From Clostridium prolinivorans (GTDB lineage Bacteria; Bacillota; Clostridia; Clostridiales; Clostridiaceae): 64,000 nucleotides of DNA. Both the position numbers and the translations under genes were made by a program. Where the stretch lies: positions 62,001 to 126,000 of the forward strand of contig NZ_RJWG01000003.1 of the NCBI RefSeq assembly GCF_004011155.1, read 5' to 3'. Position 1 is the first letter of the stretch, and the number at the start of each line of letters is the position of its first letter. Below, piece after piece: positions 8,370 to 17,237 of the stretch. A model generated the notes under the pieces. That model searched no databases, was not told where the DNA came from, and was given only the letters and a program-made list of their open reading frames with translations.

Positions 8370-9740
8370 TTGGCACAAAAAAGAAGTTATAGTAGATATT
8401 TTATAATACTACAAGAAGATGAAAAAGGTTATGCCTTGGCCTCTGATAAATCACCTTCTGGTTATGCTAAATTAGAAATTAAGAATGATAAATGCAAGAT
8501 ATCTTACTATGTTCAAAATTTAAAAAAAGAAAGTACCCCTTACTACATGATACTTATATGCGATAAGAAAGAAGTAAAGAAAATAATAAAACTTGGAGAA
8601 TTGAACATAGATGACTACGGCAGGGCAGAAATAGCTTACGAATATCAAGCAGATAATGTAGCTAATTGCGGCATAAATGTAGATAAAATTGTTGGAGCAG
8701 GCATAGTTAAATTTATGAATACTAACATAGTATCCATTATGAGTGGCTTTGCAAGTACTGAAATTCCAGAATGGAAGAATTTCCAAGTCATTGAAGAAAA
8801 ACTTAGGAAAAATGAAGAAAATAAAGAAGTTATTAATTTAAATAAGACTTTAGAATTAGAAACAGAAGAAAATATTAATAAAGAGCAAAATAATATTTTT
8901 GAAGAATATGAAAAAGAAATAGAGGAAGAAAAGAATAAGGAAGAAAAAGCTGCAAAGGAAGAATTAAGAAAAGAAGATATAATAAAAGAGGAACCAGTAA
9001 AAGAGGAAGTAGAAGAAAGGATAGAAGAAGAAAAGAATAAAGAAAAATTAAGAGAAGAATATGTAATAAATGAAGAAATAATAAAAGAAAAACCAGTAGA
9101 AGATGATGAAACAAAAGGACAGACAGAAAAAGAAATAAAAGAAGAAAGAGATATTTCTATAGAAAATTTAAAAAATATTTCAACAACTGAAACAACTTCT
9201 AATGAAATAGAAGAAGAAAAAGAGGAAGAAATTGAGCAAAGCAGACACAAGAAAAAAGAAAAAATAAAAAAGAATGAATGTAAAGAAAAAGCTGGAAGTA
9301 AAAAAGATTATCCAAAGGATAAAGCTGGTATTTTCTTTATAGAAGCAGCAAAAGGATTTGAAGAATTAGAAGGTGTATGCAGTGAAATAAAAAGATGTAT
9401 ATGGTATAAAGTACCTGTAAATTCTTTGGAAGATATGATAAATTGTAAAGATTATAATAAATATACTATAGCTTATTATCCAATGATAAATTATTTTGAA
9501 TATATTAAAAAATTTAACCATTTTATACTTGGTTATAAGCTTGATAAAAATAATAATATGAAATATATAGTATATGGAATTTTAGGCACTAAATCTAGAA
9601 AAGATCAACCTTTTAGAGGAAGATCAGGTTTTGTAACTTGGGTTCCTTTAAAAGAAGGTGAGGAATCAGAAGATAGTTATGGTTATTGGCTTATGTTCTA
9701 TGATTTTAGAAATTCAACGATAGTAGTACCTATTAAGTAA
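8370..9740 (+). CDS. Unknown two-domain protein with a Glu/Lys-rich linker
   Basis: I do not recognise a function. The protein is about 456 residues. An N-terminal domain (about 1-145) has the look of a beta-rich module (YSRYFIILQEDEKGYAL, then SYYVQNLK). A long linker (about 150-320) is dominated by Glu, Lys, Ile and Arg (EEEKNKEEK-type runs). The C-terminal domain (about 325-456) is aromatic-rich and ends in YWLMFYDFRNSTIVVPIK. The TTG at 8370 lies six bases after GGAGGGA and is preferred; a TTG at 8355 would overlap the ribosome site. No signal peptide or membrane segment is seen. A CATATAAT box at 8331, preceded by AC, loosely resembles SigE/SigK -10 elements, a weak hint at sporulation expression. 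Confidence 0.75.
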   Translation: MAQKRSYSRYFIILQEDEKGYALASDKSPSGYAKLEIKNDKCKISYYVQNLKKESTPYYMILICDKKEVKKIIKLGELNIDDYGRAEIAYEYQADNVANCGINVDKIVGAGIVKFMNTNIVSIMSGFASTEIPEWKNFQVIEEKLRKNEENKEVINLNKTLELETEENINKEQNNIFEEYEKEIEEEKNKEEKAAKEELRKEDIIKEEPVKEEVEERIEEEKNKEKLREEYVINEEIIKEKPVEDDETKGQTEKEIKEERDISIENLKNISTTETTSNEIEEEKEEEIEQSRHKKKEKIKKNECKEKAGSKKDYPKDKAGIFFIEAAKGFEELEGVCSEIKRCIWYKVPVNSLEDMINCKDYNKYTIAYYPMINYFEYIKKFNHFILGYKLDKNNNMKYIVYGILGTKSRKDQPFRGRSGFVTWVPLKEGEESEDSYGYWLMFYDFRNSTIVVPIK

Positions 9741-9824
9741 TAACATTTGCATCACCTTTAAATAAAATGTTAAAAAAACAAAAATTATATGGCAGTTTTT
9801 TAATGAATTTACTCTATTCTATAT

Positions 9825-9888
9825 AAGAATGAAGGGTGAATGTAAAGTAATTAATATAAATTTTTTAAAATTTTCATTCTTCATTCTT
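9825..9888. repeat. Inverted repeat in the gap 9741-10058
   Basis: AAGAATGAAG (9825-9834) is the exact complement of CTTCATTCTT (9879-9888), 44 bases apart, followed by TATTATTAC. It may end the 8370 transcript weakly. The rest of the 318-base gap is A/T-rich with no gene; stretches such as AATTATAG followed by ATTATTTTA resemble sequence before the 8370 gene. Confidence 0.4.
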
Positions 9889-10058
9889 TATTATTACTTA
9901 AATTGGTACATATCAAAAATAAAAAATTTATATCAAATTTTTATATTAATAATTTTTTAGATTATAAATTTTAAAACTATTTAATTATAGAAATATTATT
10001 TTATAGTAATAAAATTAAGTTTTAAATTATAAAATGTAAAACTATTTGGAGGAAGATA

Positions 10059-10643
10059 ATGAAATTTATTATATTAAATAGAAAAAGAATTGGGGTTACA
10101 ATAATAATAATTGGTCTTATGCTTATATTATTTGGATTTGAAAAAAATTTTGATAATAGGCTCAAAAATGTAGTATTAATACAAAATAGTGTTAATTCTC
10201 TTTTAAAATATGAAGTTCCTGAATTAAAATTTAATTATAAACTTCCTTCAGAATGGAAAACACAGAAACAAAGTTTTTATGGGAACGAAATATTGTATCA
10301 TAATGATTTTAATTCTGAGGATGCAGTAATTCATGGATTTGTACAAGTATGGAATATGAAGGGAGATTTAAAAAACTTTTTAGATAAAAGCAAAAACTCC
10401 AGTGCTGGATTTGCACAATATACTGAATATAGTATAGAACCTATAAATATTAAAGGATATGAAGGATATTTAGTTATATATACTATGAAAACTTCTGAGA
10501 ATGCAAACTTTAAAGCATATGAATATTTTTTAAAAGATAAAGATAAGTTTGTTAGATTTGCTTTTTATGTAAGAGATAAAAATTTTAAAGAAAACATGGC
10601 AAAAATGTTTGAAGTCATAGTTGAAACTTTTGAAAATTATTAA
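10059..10643 (+). CDS. Membrane-anchored protein, PsbP-like fold possible
   Basis: This 194-residue protein begins with a short basic stretch and one membrane segment (about 11-27, IGVTIIIIGLMLILFGF), so the rest probably faces the outside. The outer part alternates short beta-type segments (LKFNYKLPSEWK, YEGYLVIYTMK, FVRFAFYVRDKNF), a pattern I associate with PsbP/Mog1-like domains, but I cannot confirm it. GGAGG fixes the start. It stands alone between a gap and a terminator, upstream of lgt. Function unknown. Confidence 0.75.
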   Translation: MKFIILNRKRIGVTIIIIGLMLILFGFEKNFDNRLKNVVLIQNSVNSLLKYEVPELKFNYKLPSEWKTQKQSFYGNEILYHNDFNSEDAVIHGFVQVWNMKGDLKNFLDKSKNSSAGFAQYTEYSIEPINIKGYEGYLVIYTMKTSENANFKAYEYFLKDKDKFVRFAFYVRDKNFKENMAKMFEVIVETFENY

Positions 10644-10692
10644 ATACATTGATTTAGTATTTGTAAAGTATTATAATTTATTTAAGGCATAT

Positions 10693-10718
10693 AGGAGAAG
10701 CTGATGCTTCTCTTTTTT
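10693..10718 (+). terminator. Terminator after the 10059 gene
   Basis: GAGAAGC, loop TGAT, GCTTCTC, then TTTTTT: a compact and convincing intrinsic terminator. Confidence 0.92.
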
Positions 10719-10756
10719 CGTTATTTTTATAAAAAACATTAAAGGGGGAGTAAATA

Positions 10757-11527
10757 TTGAGACCAATCTTATTTGAAATTTTAGGTATACCTATATATGG
10801 ATATGGAACTATGATAGCAATAGGTATAATATCAGCTGTACTGCTGCTTAACAAAAGAGCTAAAAAAATAGGTTATGATGAAGACAGTATACTTAATATG
10901 GCGATATTAGCGGTTATTTTAGGAATAATTGGAGGGAAACTTTTATATATAATTACAGATTTAAAAAATATTATAAATAATCCTTCATTATTAAAGGATT
11001 TTGGTAACGGATTTGTGGTATATGGATCTATAATTGGAGGAGCTATTGGTGTATACATTTATTGTAAAAGAAAGAACTGGGACTTTATAAAGATATTTGA
11101 TCTTGCAATTCCAAGTGTTTCACTAGCTCAAGGCTTTGGGAGAATAGGATGTTTTTTGGCTGGATGTTGTTATGGAAAGCAGACTACTTGTTTTTTAGGA
11201 GTTAAATTTAAAGAAGGATCATTAGGTCCTACTGATGTATATGTACTTCCTACACAAATTTTTTCATCTGTTTTTGATTTTTTACTTGCATTTTTTTTAC
11301 TTTGGTATAGTAAAAAACAAAGAAAAGATGGAAGAGTATTTTCTTTATATTTAATAATATATGGTATAGGAAGATTTCTTATAGAATTTATAAGAGATGA
11401 TCCAAGAGGAAGTATATGGATATTTTCAACCTCTCAATTTATTAGTTTATTTATAATTTTATTAGGTATCTTAATTTATAATTTTGACAGCATAAAAATA
11501 AAGTTTTTTAATAAAAACGATATATAA
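10757..11527 (+). CDS. lgt: Prolipoprotein diacylglyceryl transferase
   Basis: Lgt moves diacylglycerol from phosphatidylglycerol to the lipobox cysteine of prolipoproteins, the first step of lipoprotein maturation in the membrane. The 256 residues hold about seven membrane segments. The Lgt signature GFGRIGCFLAGCCYG is intact, as are VVYGSIIGGAIG and the C-terminal GIGRFLIEFIRDDPRG. The start is a TTG with GGGGAG upstream. The next gene encodes a lipoprotein, a likely substrate, 20 bases downstream with its own ribosome site. Confidence 0.97.
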   Translation: MRPILFEILGIPIYGYGTMIAIGIISAVLLLNKRAKKIGYDEDSILNMAILAVILGIIGGKLLYIITDLKNIINNPSLLKDFGNGFVVYGSIIGGAIGVYIYCKRKNWDFIKIFDLAIPSVSLAQGFGRIGCFLAGCCYGKQTTCFLGVKFKEGSLGPTDVYVLPTQIFSSVFDFLLAFFLLWYSKKQRKDGRVFSLYLIIYGIGRFLIEFIRDDPRGSIWIFSTSQFISLFIILLGILIYNFDSIKIKFFNKNDI

Positions 11528-11547
11528 AAACAAGGAGAGAAATAAAC

Positions 11548-12405
11548 TTGATTAAGATAAAAAAAATACTTAGTTTAATTTTAGTAATTTTTTTAACTAC
11601 AATGTTTTATGGATGTGATAAGGTTGATAATATTAAAGTTAAATTAGGTATGAAAAATAATGATTTTGAATATATAAAACAAGGTAAAATTAAAAAAATA
11701 ATAATTCAAAATACAAGAGATCCTGGATTTAGGTTTGTTGTTACAGACCCAAAGGCTATTTTAGAGCTTTATGATATACTATCACAAGCTAAACCAGTAG
11801 AAAACAAATCTGCTTTAGAGCCTGATTATGTATTTCAAATGGAAGAAGGAAGAAATAAAGTATATAAATTTAATTATATAGCAGGTATAGATAAAAAAGA
11901 TACAGGGAATCTTTATAGTGAGGATAAAATTTATAGTGTATCTAAAAGAATTGATAATGATATAATTAAAAATTTTTGGAATATTAGAAAGCCTAGAGAA
12001 TTTAATAAAATTTATTATGGAACTATTCTAGATCAGGTTATTAAATTTTCTAATGAAAAAGCACAAGGTAAGTCAATTGGTATAAATATATATAGTGATG
12101 TAGAAGCTGCAAAATTTATACTTTCAATGGATTTAGAAAAATTTAAAAATGATTTAGAAGCTAAAACAGATAATGTTGAACTTATGAGCTCTCCTAAATC
12201 GGGAGAAACTTCTAAAGAATACGATATTATAATGAGTGTAAAAACAGTAGGATATAAAACAAATCTATATAAGTGTGAAATTACATTTTGGGATAAAAAA
12301 GAGCAGAAGGAAGAAAAATATTATATCCAAGTAGCAGATGAACATAATGATGGAAGATGGAATACAAAAGTATATACTTCTGAAAATAAGCCCAATACTT
12401 TCTAA
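11548..12405 (+). CDS. Lipoprotein of unknown function
   Basis: This 285-residue protein starts at a TTG 8-9 bases after AAGGAGAG and has a lipoprotein signal: basic MIKIKK, a hydrophobic stretch, then FYGC with the acylated cysteine at residue 23. The mature part has no motif I can name. It is mixed alpha/beta, with a segment TRDPGFRFVVTDPKAILELYDILS reminiscent of the YhfM-like domains in Bacillus lipoproteins. It is probably cotranscribed with lgt and would need Lgt for anchoring. A terminator follows directly. Confidence 0.8.
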   Translation: MIKIKKILSLILVIFLTTMFYGCDKVDNIKVKLGMKNNDFEYIKQGKIKKIIIQNTRDPGFRFVVTDPKAILELYDILSQAKPVENKSALEPDYVFQMEEGRNKVYKFNYIAGIDKKDTGNLYSEDKIYSVSKRIDNDIIKNFWNIRKPREFNKIYYGTILDQVIKFSNEKAQGKSIGINIYSDVEAAKFILSMDLEKFKNDLEAKTDNVELMSSPKSGETSKEYDIIMSVKTVGYKTNLYKCEITFWDKKEQKEEKYYIQVADEHNDGRWNTKVYTSENKPNTF

Positions 12406-12409
12406 TATT

Positions 12410-12453
12410 AAAAAGGCGTATTTCAAGTTAAATTTACTGAAAACGCCTTTTTT
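12410..12453 (+). terminator. Terminator after the lgt-lipoprotein pair
   Basis: AAAAAGGCGTATTTCA pairs with TGAAAACGCCTTTTTT with one bulged base; ends in six T. Confidence 0.88.
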
Positions 12454-12582
12454 AATTATGTATAATTTATTAAATAAATATTAAATTTAAAAATTTTTAT
12501 AGAAAAATAAATATTTAATTTGTAAAATAAAATAATTAAAACAAATTAACTTTTTAAATAAACAATATGGAGGAATATTTTT

Positions 12583-13851
12583 ATGAAGAAAAAGATTACA
12601 ATTTCGATTGTGATAATATTTATTGTAGGAGGGATATTATATTTAAATTTATCTAAAAAGAACGAACAAAATTTTGTAAGTGTTAAAACGAGTGTTGTAG
12701 AACAGGGAGAAATAAAATCCTATCTTTCAACTACTGCTACTATAAAATCAAAAAATAGTAAAGATTATTACCCACTTCAAGGAAAAGTAAAAAAAGTAAA
12801 CGTTAAATTAGGGGATAAAGTTACTAAAGGACAAGTCCTCGTAGAATATGAAACTCAAGACTTAAATTCTGCTGTTAAACAAGCACAAATTCAATACGAC
12901 AATGCTGTATTGTCTAAAAAAATATTAACAAATAATAATAATGATATTAAAAATAAGATAGCTGATTTAAATAAACAAATAGCTGATTTAGATAATAAGA
13001 TAGCTGAATTAGATAAGCAGATAAAAAACATACAAGAAAGTGGAAGTCCTCAAGATAAGGCATTGCTTTTGGATAGTAAAAATCCACAAAATCCTATTGT
13101 TATAAAACAAAATGTTGAATCTTCAAAGGCACAGTTAAAAGCAACTAAAGATTCATTAAAACCTATATCAGATGAACAATTTAAACAGGCAGATAATTCT
13201 ATAGAACTTGCTAAAGTTGCATTAGATAGTGCAAAGCAAAATCTTTCAAAAGTTCAAGATAAGATAATATCAGATATAGATGGAGTAGTAACTTCTTTAA
13301 ATATTACAGAAGGAACTTCTTCTATTGCAAGTGCTCAGCCTGCAATAACTATCCAAGATGTAGAAAATTTAAAAGCCGTAATGTATGTTGGTAAATATGA
13401 TGCTGGAAAAATTAAAGAGGGACAGGAAGCTATAATAAAAAGTGGAGATAAAGAATATAAAGGCAAAGTTTCTTTTATAGATCCAACTGCTAAGAAAACA
13501 GTTTCTGCAACAGGTACAGATACTTCTCTTGGGGTAGATATAGATATTTTAGATAAAGCTCAGGAATTAAAAATAGATTTTGATGTAGATGTAGATATAC
13601 TCTTAGGTCAAGTAGATAATGCTCTTAAAATTCCTGCAGAAAGCATTAAAACAACTAAAGAAGATAAAACTTTTGTATATGTTATAGAAGGAGATAAAGC
13701 TGTAGAAAAGGAAGTTAAATTAGGACTTCAATCTGATATGGAAGTTCAAGTTTTAGAAGGACTAAATAAAGGCGAAAAGGTAATATTAAATCCTTCTGAA
13801 ACAATAAAAAATGGAACTCTTGTTAAGGAATCTTCAGGAGATGATAAATAA
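12583..13851 (+). CDS. MacA-like ABC efflux adaptor (HlyD family)
   Basis: This 422-residue membrane-fusion-type adaptor is the extracytoplasmic partner of the ABC exporter that follows. It has an N-terminal membrane anchor (about 5-23), a biotinyl-lipoyl-like segment (YYPLQGKVKKVNVKLGDKVTKGQVL), a coiled-coil hairpin (about 85-215; the ADLNKQIADLDNKIAELD stretch shows clear heptads) and a beta-barrel. In Gram-positives such proteins serve two-gene MacB-type exporters of peptides or drugs. The stop TAA shares its last base with the ATPase start. The substrate cannot be inferred. Confidence 0.9.
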   Translation: MKKKITISIVIIFIVGGILYLNLSKKNEQNFVSVKTSVVEQGEIKSYLSTTATIKSKNSKDYYPLQGKVKKVNVKLGDKVTKGQVLVEYETQDLNSAVKQAQIQYDNAVLSKKILTNNNNDIKNKIADLNKQIADLDNKIAELDKQIKNIQESGSPQDKALLLDSKNPQNPIVIKQNVESSKAQLKATKDSLKPISDEQFKQADNSIELAKVALDSAKQNLSKVQDKIISDIDGVVTSLNITEGTSSIASAQPAITIQDVENLKAVMYVGKYDAGKIKEGQEAIIKSGDKEYKGKVSFIDPTAKKTVSATGTDTSLGVDIDILDKAQELKIDFDVDVDILLGQVDNALKIPAESIKTTKEDKTFVYVIEGDKAVEKEVKLGLQSDMEVQVLEGLNKGEKVILNPSETIKNGTLVKESSGDDK

Positions 13852-14543
13852 TGTTAGAAATAAAAGATGTAGTTAAACGATATGTAACAGGCGAAATAAA
13901 TTTTACTGCCTTAAAAGGTATTAATCTTAAAATTGAAAAAGGAGAATTTACATCTATAATGGGGCCTTCAGGCTCAGGTAAATCTACAATGATGAATATT
14001 TTAGGATGCCTTGATAGAATGGATAGCGGTACTTATATTTTAAATGGGCAAAATGTATCTAATTTAACAGATAAAGAATTAGCTTATATAAGAAATAAAG
14101 AAATAGGATTTGTGTTTCAAGCATTTAATTTACTACCTAGAATGACTATACTTGAAAATGTAGAACTTCCTATGGTTTATGCAGGAGTACCAAAAAAAGA
14201 AAGAAGAGAAAAAGCTCTTTTAGCTCTTGATAAAGTTGGACTTAGCGATAGAATAAAACATAAACCTAATGAAATATCTGGAGGACAAAAGCAAAGGGTA
14301 GCTATTGCAAGAGCTATTGTAAATAGCCCTGCTGTAATAATGGCAGATGAACCTACTGGTAATTTAGATACAAAATCTTCAGTTGAAATAATGAAGATTT
14401 TTCAAGATTTAAACAATGAAGGAGCAACTATCATAATGGTTACACATGAACCAGATATAGCTCAACATACAAAGAGAATTGTAAGATTTAGAGATGGTGA
14501 AATTGTTGATGATTATGAAGTTAAAGATAGGATAATTTTGTAA
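13851..14543 (+). CDS. ABC exporter ATPase (MacB/LolD type)
   Basis: This 230-residue ABC ATPase has Walker A GPSGSGKS, the Q-loop VFQAFNLLP, the signature [14 protein letters not shown], Walker [13 protein letters not shown] and the H-loop MVTHE. It belongs to the MacB/LolD/FtsE group of separately encoded ATPases. It overlaps the adaptor by one base and is 13 bases from the permease, so adaptor, ATPase and permease form one coupled operon. The complex probably exports antimicrobial or signalling peptides; no bacteriocin gene or histidine kinase sits next to it to confirm this. Confidence 0.95.
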   Translation: MLEIKDVVKRYVTGEINFTALKGINLKIEKGEFTSIMGPSGSGKSTMMNILGCLDRMDSGTYILNGQNVSNLTDKELAYIRNKEIGFVFQAFNLLPRMTILENVELPMVYAGVPKKERREKALLALDKVGLSDRIKHKPNEISGGQKQRVAIARAIVNSPAVIMADEPTGNLDTKSSVEIMKIFQDLNNEGATIIMVTHEPDIAQHTKRIVRFRDGEIVDDYEVKDRIIL

Positions 14544-14556
14544 GGAGGTTTTGCAT

Positions 14557-15777
14557 TTGAATACTTTATCAAACTTATTAGAAAATTTTAAAATGGCAAT
14601 AGAAAGTATAATATCTAATAAAATGCGCTCCTTCCTTACTATGCTTGGTATAATAATAGGAATAAGTTCTGTTATAACTATAGTATCTTTAGGACAGGGC
14701 GGTCAAAATACAATAACAGGAGAATTTGAAAAAATAGGCTCTTCTACAATAAATGTTTCTGTTGATACTACTAAAGCTGAAAGAAGCGACTATATTACAT
14801 ATAAAGATGTAGAACAGATTAAAGAAAAAGTAGACACAATTAAATATATAAGTCCAGTAGTATCAAAAATGGGTGTATCAATATCAGAAAAAAAGACTAA
14901 AAGGGCGAATATAACAGGGGCAAATACAGATTTTTTCCCAATACAAAATGTTGAAATAATATATGGCAGACCTTTTAATGAAAGAGAATATGAAGAAGGA
15001 AGAGCAGTTATAGTTATAGATGAATATTCAGCAAGAGAACTTTTTGGTTATACTGATGTTGTTGGAAAAAGCATAAAAATAGGTAATAAAATATCTCCTT
15101 CAAAAGCTACCATTATAGGTGTATATAAACTGGATATGGGAGGATTTTCTTTTGATACAAGTCAAATGCCTTCTCTTATATATGCTCCAATAACTTTTGT
15201 AGGAAATATATATCCTGATGAATTTTTAATTGATAAACTTACATTTATGGCAATAAACAAAGATAGCGGTGATGCAGCAGGAAATGGAGTAAAAAATGTA
15301 TTAGAAAGCAGACATAATAATAGAGGACAGGATAAATATAAAGTTGAAAATGCTCTTAAACAATTAGACCAGGTAAATAAAGTTTTAGGAATTTTTACAG
15401 CTTTTATAGGAGCTGTTGCAGCTATATCTCTTTTAGTAGGAGGTATAGGAGTTATGAATATAATGCTTGTATCTGTAACAGAAAGAACAAGAGAAATAGG
15501 AATAAGAAAGGCTATAGGAGCTACAACGAATGCAATACTTTTACAGTTTTTAACTGAATCAGTAATAATATCAGTAATAGGTGGAATAATTGGGATGATA
15601 TCTGGCATAACAGGAGCCTATATAATTGGTAAATTTGCTAATATAACTCCATCACTTTCCATAGGTGTTATAATAGGAGCAATTGTATTTTCTTCAGCAG
15701 TTGGTATTTTCTTTGGAATATATCCGGCAAGAAAAGCTGCTAATTTAGATCCTATAGATGCACTAAGATATGAATAA
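14557..15777 (+). CDS. ABC exporter permease (MacB type, FtsX fold)
   Basis: This is a four-span MacB-type permease: first span at about 20-42 (MRSFLTMLGIIIGISSVITIV), a large outer domain, then three spans at the C-terminus. The family motif VTERTREIGIRKAIGAT precedes the third span, and YPARKAANLDPIDALRYE closes the protein. I choose the TTG at 14557, seven bases after AAGGAGGT; a TTG at 14551 would be one base away. The protein is about 406 residues. No terminator is obvious before the next gene. Confidence 0.93.
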   Translation: MNTLSNLLENFKMAIESIISNKMRSFLTMLGIIIGISSVITIVSLGQGGQNTITGEFEKIGSSTINVSVDTTKAERSDYITYKDVEQIKEKVDTIKYISPVVSKMGVSISEKKTKRANITGANTDFFPIQNVEIIYGRPFNEREYEEGRAVIVIDEYSARELFGYTDVVGKSIKIGNKISPSKATIIGVYKLDMGGFSFDTSQMPSLIYAPITFVGNIYPDEFLIDKLTFMAINKDSGDAAGNGVKNVLESRHNNRGQDKYKVENALKQLDQVNKVLGIFTAFIGAVAAISLLVGGIGVMNIMLVSVTERTREIGIRKAIGATTNAILLQFLTESVIISVIGGIIGMISGITGAYIIGKFANITPSLSIGVIIGAIVFSSAVGIFFGIYPARKAANLDPIDALRYE

Positions 15778-15810
15778 AATTTGTTTTAAATCACAAAATT
15801 ATTTAATATG

Positions 15811-15822
15811 TTGTGTTATAAT
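15811..15822 (+). promoter_or_regulatory. Extended -10 promoter candidate for the Mrp gene
   Basis: TGTTATAAT at 15814-15822 forms an extended -10 element; no good -35 is seen. A CACAA/TTGTG dyad (about 15792-15815) lies just upstream. Confidence 0.4.
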
Positions 15823-15889
15823 ACTTTAGGAAAATAAAATATGATAATTAATAAAATATTAATTTGATTAAAAAACAAGGAGGAAAGTT

Positions 15890-16732
15890 ATGAGCAAATG
15901 TGATAGCTGTGCAAGCAAAGGAAAGTGCGAAAATAATGAAAAATCTTGTTCAATGATTGTACCTAATTATGGAAATATAAAAAATATAATAGGAGTTATG
16001 AGCGGTAAAGGTGGAGTAGGAAAATCTACTGTAACAGGTATATTAGCTGCAAAACTTAGAAATCTTGGATATAAGGTTGGAGTTTTAGATGGAGATATTA
16101 CAGGTCCTTCTATGCCAAGATTTTTTGGAATAAACAAAAAAAGAGCAAGAATTCTTTCAGGCAGAACTGAAGAAGAACCTATATTTGTACCAGTAGAAAC
16201 TAATACAGGTATTAAAGTAATATCATTAAATTTACTTACAGAAGATGAAGAACAGCCTGTTATTTGGAGAGGACCTGTTTTAACTGGAGCATTAACTCAA
16301 ATGTATAGAGATACACAGTGGGGAGATCTTGATTATCTTTTAATAGATATGCCTCCAGGCACAGGAGATTTAGCTTTAACTGTAATGCAAAATATTCCTT
16401 TAAATGGCGTAATTATAACAGCTACTCCTCAGGACATGGTAACTATGATAGTTAAGAAAGTAGTAATTATGGCAGAAAAACTTAATATTAAAGTTTATGG
16501 GGTAGTTGAAAATATGTCTTATATAAAATGTAATAATTGTGGTGAAAAACTTCAAGTATTTAGTAAAAAATCTGCTTCAGAACAAGCTAAAGAACTTGGT
16601 ATACCTTTAATTGCAGAACTTCCTATAAATTTAGATTTAGCAGAAAAAATGGAGTCTGGAGAAGTAGAGGATTTTATAAATAGAACTTTAGAATATGATG
16701 ATATACTTACAAATTTTATGAAACTTAGTTAA
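15890..16732 (+). CDS. Mrp/ApbC/NBP35-type Fe-S carrier ATPase
   Basis: This 280-residue P-loop ATPase of the Mrp family is thought to carry or transfer Fe-S clusters. The deviant Walker A GKGGVGKST is at 39-47, the switch LDGDITGPSMPRFFG at about 65-80 and LIDMPPGTGD at about 151-160. A CxxC (KCNNCGEK, about 210-217) near the C-terminus is the bridging-cluster site. An N-terminal cysteine group (C4, C7, C13, C20) resembles the NBP35-type N-terminal cluster that many bacterial Mrp proteins lack. The ferredoxin gene 146 bases downstream fits an Fe-S theme. Confidence 0.92.
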   Translation: MSKCDSCASKGKCENNEKSCSMIVPNYGNIKNIIGVMSGKGGVGKSTVTGILAAKLRNLGYKVGVLDGDITGPSMPRFFGINKKRARILSGRTEEEPIFVPVETNTGIKVISLNLLTEDEEQPVIWRGPVLTGALTQMYRDTQWGDLDYLLIDMPPGTGDLALTVMQNIPLNGVIITATPQDMVTMIVKKVVIMAEKLNIKVYGVVENMSYIKCNNCGEKLQVFSKKSASEQAKELGIPLIAELPINLDLAEKMESGEVEDFINRTLEYDDILTNFMKLS

Positions 16733-16878
16733 AAACAAATTTTCAGTATTATTTAAAAATTAAAATGAAAATATGCTAAATTAGCGTCATAAAGTTTTGT
16801 AATAATTAGTTTTGTTTAGGGAAAAATAAAACTGAAATATATAACTCATAATGCAAAGGAAGTTTAAGGAGGTTTACT

Positions 16879-17067
16879 ATGAGAGCTTATGTAGATAAAG
16901 AAAGTTGTATATCTTGTGAACTTTGTCCATCATTATGCCCAGATGTATTTAAAATGGAGGATGATGGTAAAGCTGGAGCTATTACAGGTGAAATACCAGA
17001 AGATGCAGTTGAGGCTGCACAAGAAGCTGAACAATCCTGTCCTGTAAATGCAATTTCAATTTCTTAA
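16879..17067 (+). CDS. Monocluster [4Fe-4S] ferredoxin
   Basis: This 62-residue ferredoxin of the Thermotoga/Moorella type has cysteines C10, C13, C16 and C54 (CISCELC and SCPVNA) that should ligate one [4Fe-4S] cluster. C20 sits where the partner of a disulfide lies in some relatives, but no second partner is visible. It is acidic, as expected of an electron carrier. AAGGAGG is six bases before the ATG. It could serve the oxidoreductase at the left edge or the hydrogenase-like system, but this is not shown by position. Confidence 0.95.
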   Translation: MRAYVDKESCISCELCPSLCPDVFKMEDDGKAGAITGEIPEDAVEAAQEAEQSCPVNAISIS

Positions 17068-17105
17068 TTATTATTTATTTAAAAAGTTATATAACTTAAT
17101 AAAAT

Positions 17106-17155
17106 AAAAAACTAGCCATTAACTTAATTTTAAAGCATAATGACTAGTTTTTTTA
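17106..17155. terminator. Bidirectional terminator between ferredoxin and thiT
   Basis: AAAACTAGCCATTA pairs with TAATGACTAGTTTT (one wobble), with A-run before and T-run after, so it can end both converging transcripts. Confidence 0.85.
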
Positions 17156-17237
17156 TAAATTTTATTATGTTATTGATAAGAAAGCCTCATGCTATTGCGG
17201 CCAGTTTGCTTCAATAAATATGTTTAATTTAATATGT

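Noticed and set aside
8645-9250. 201-residue Ser/Phe-rich frame on the minus strand
   Set aside because: Antisense shadow of the Glu/Lys-rich linker; composition mirrors GAA/AAA codons.
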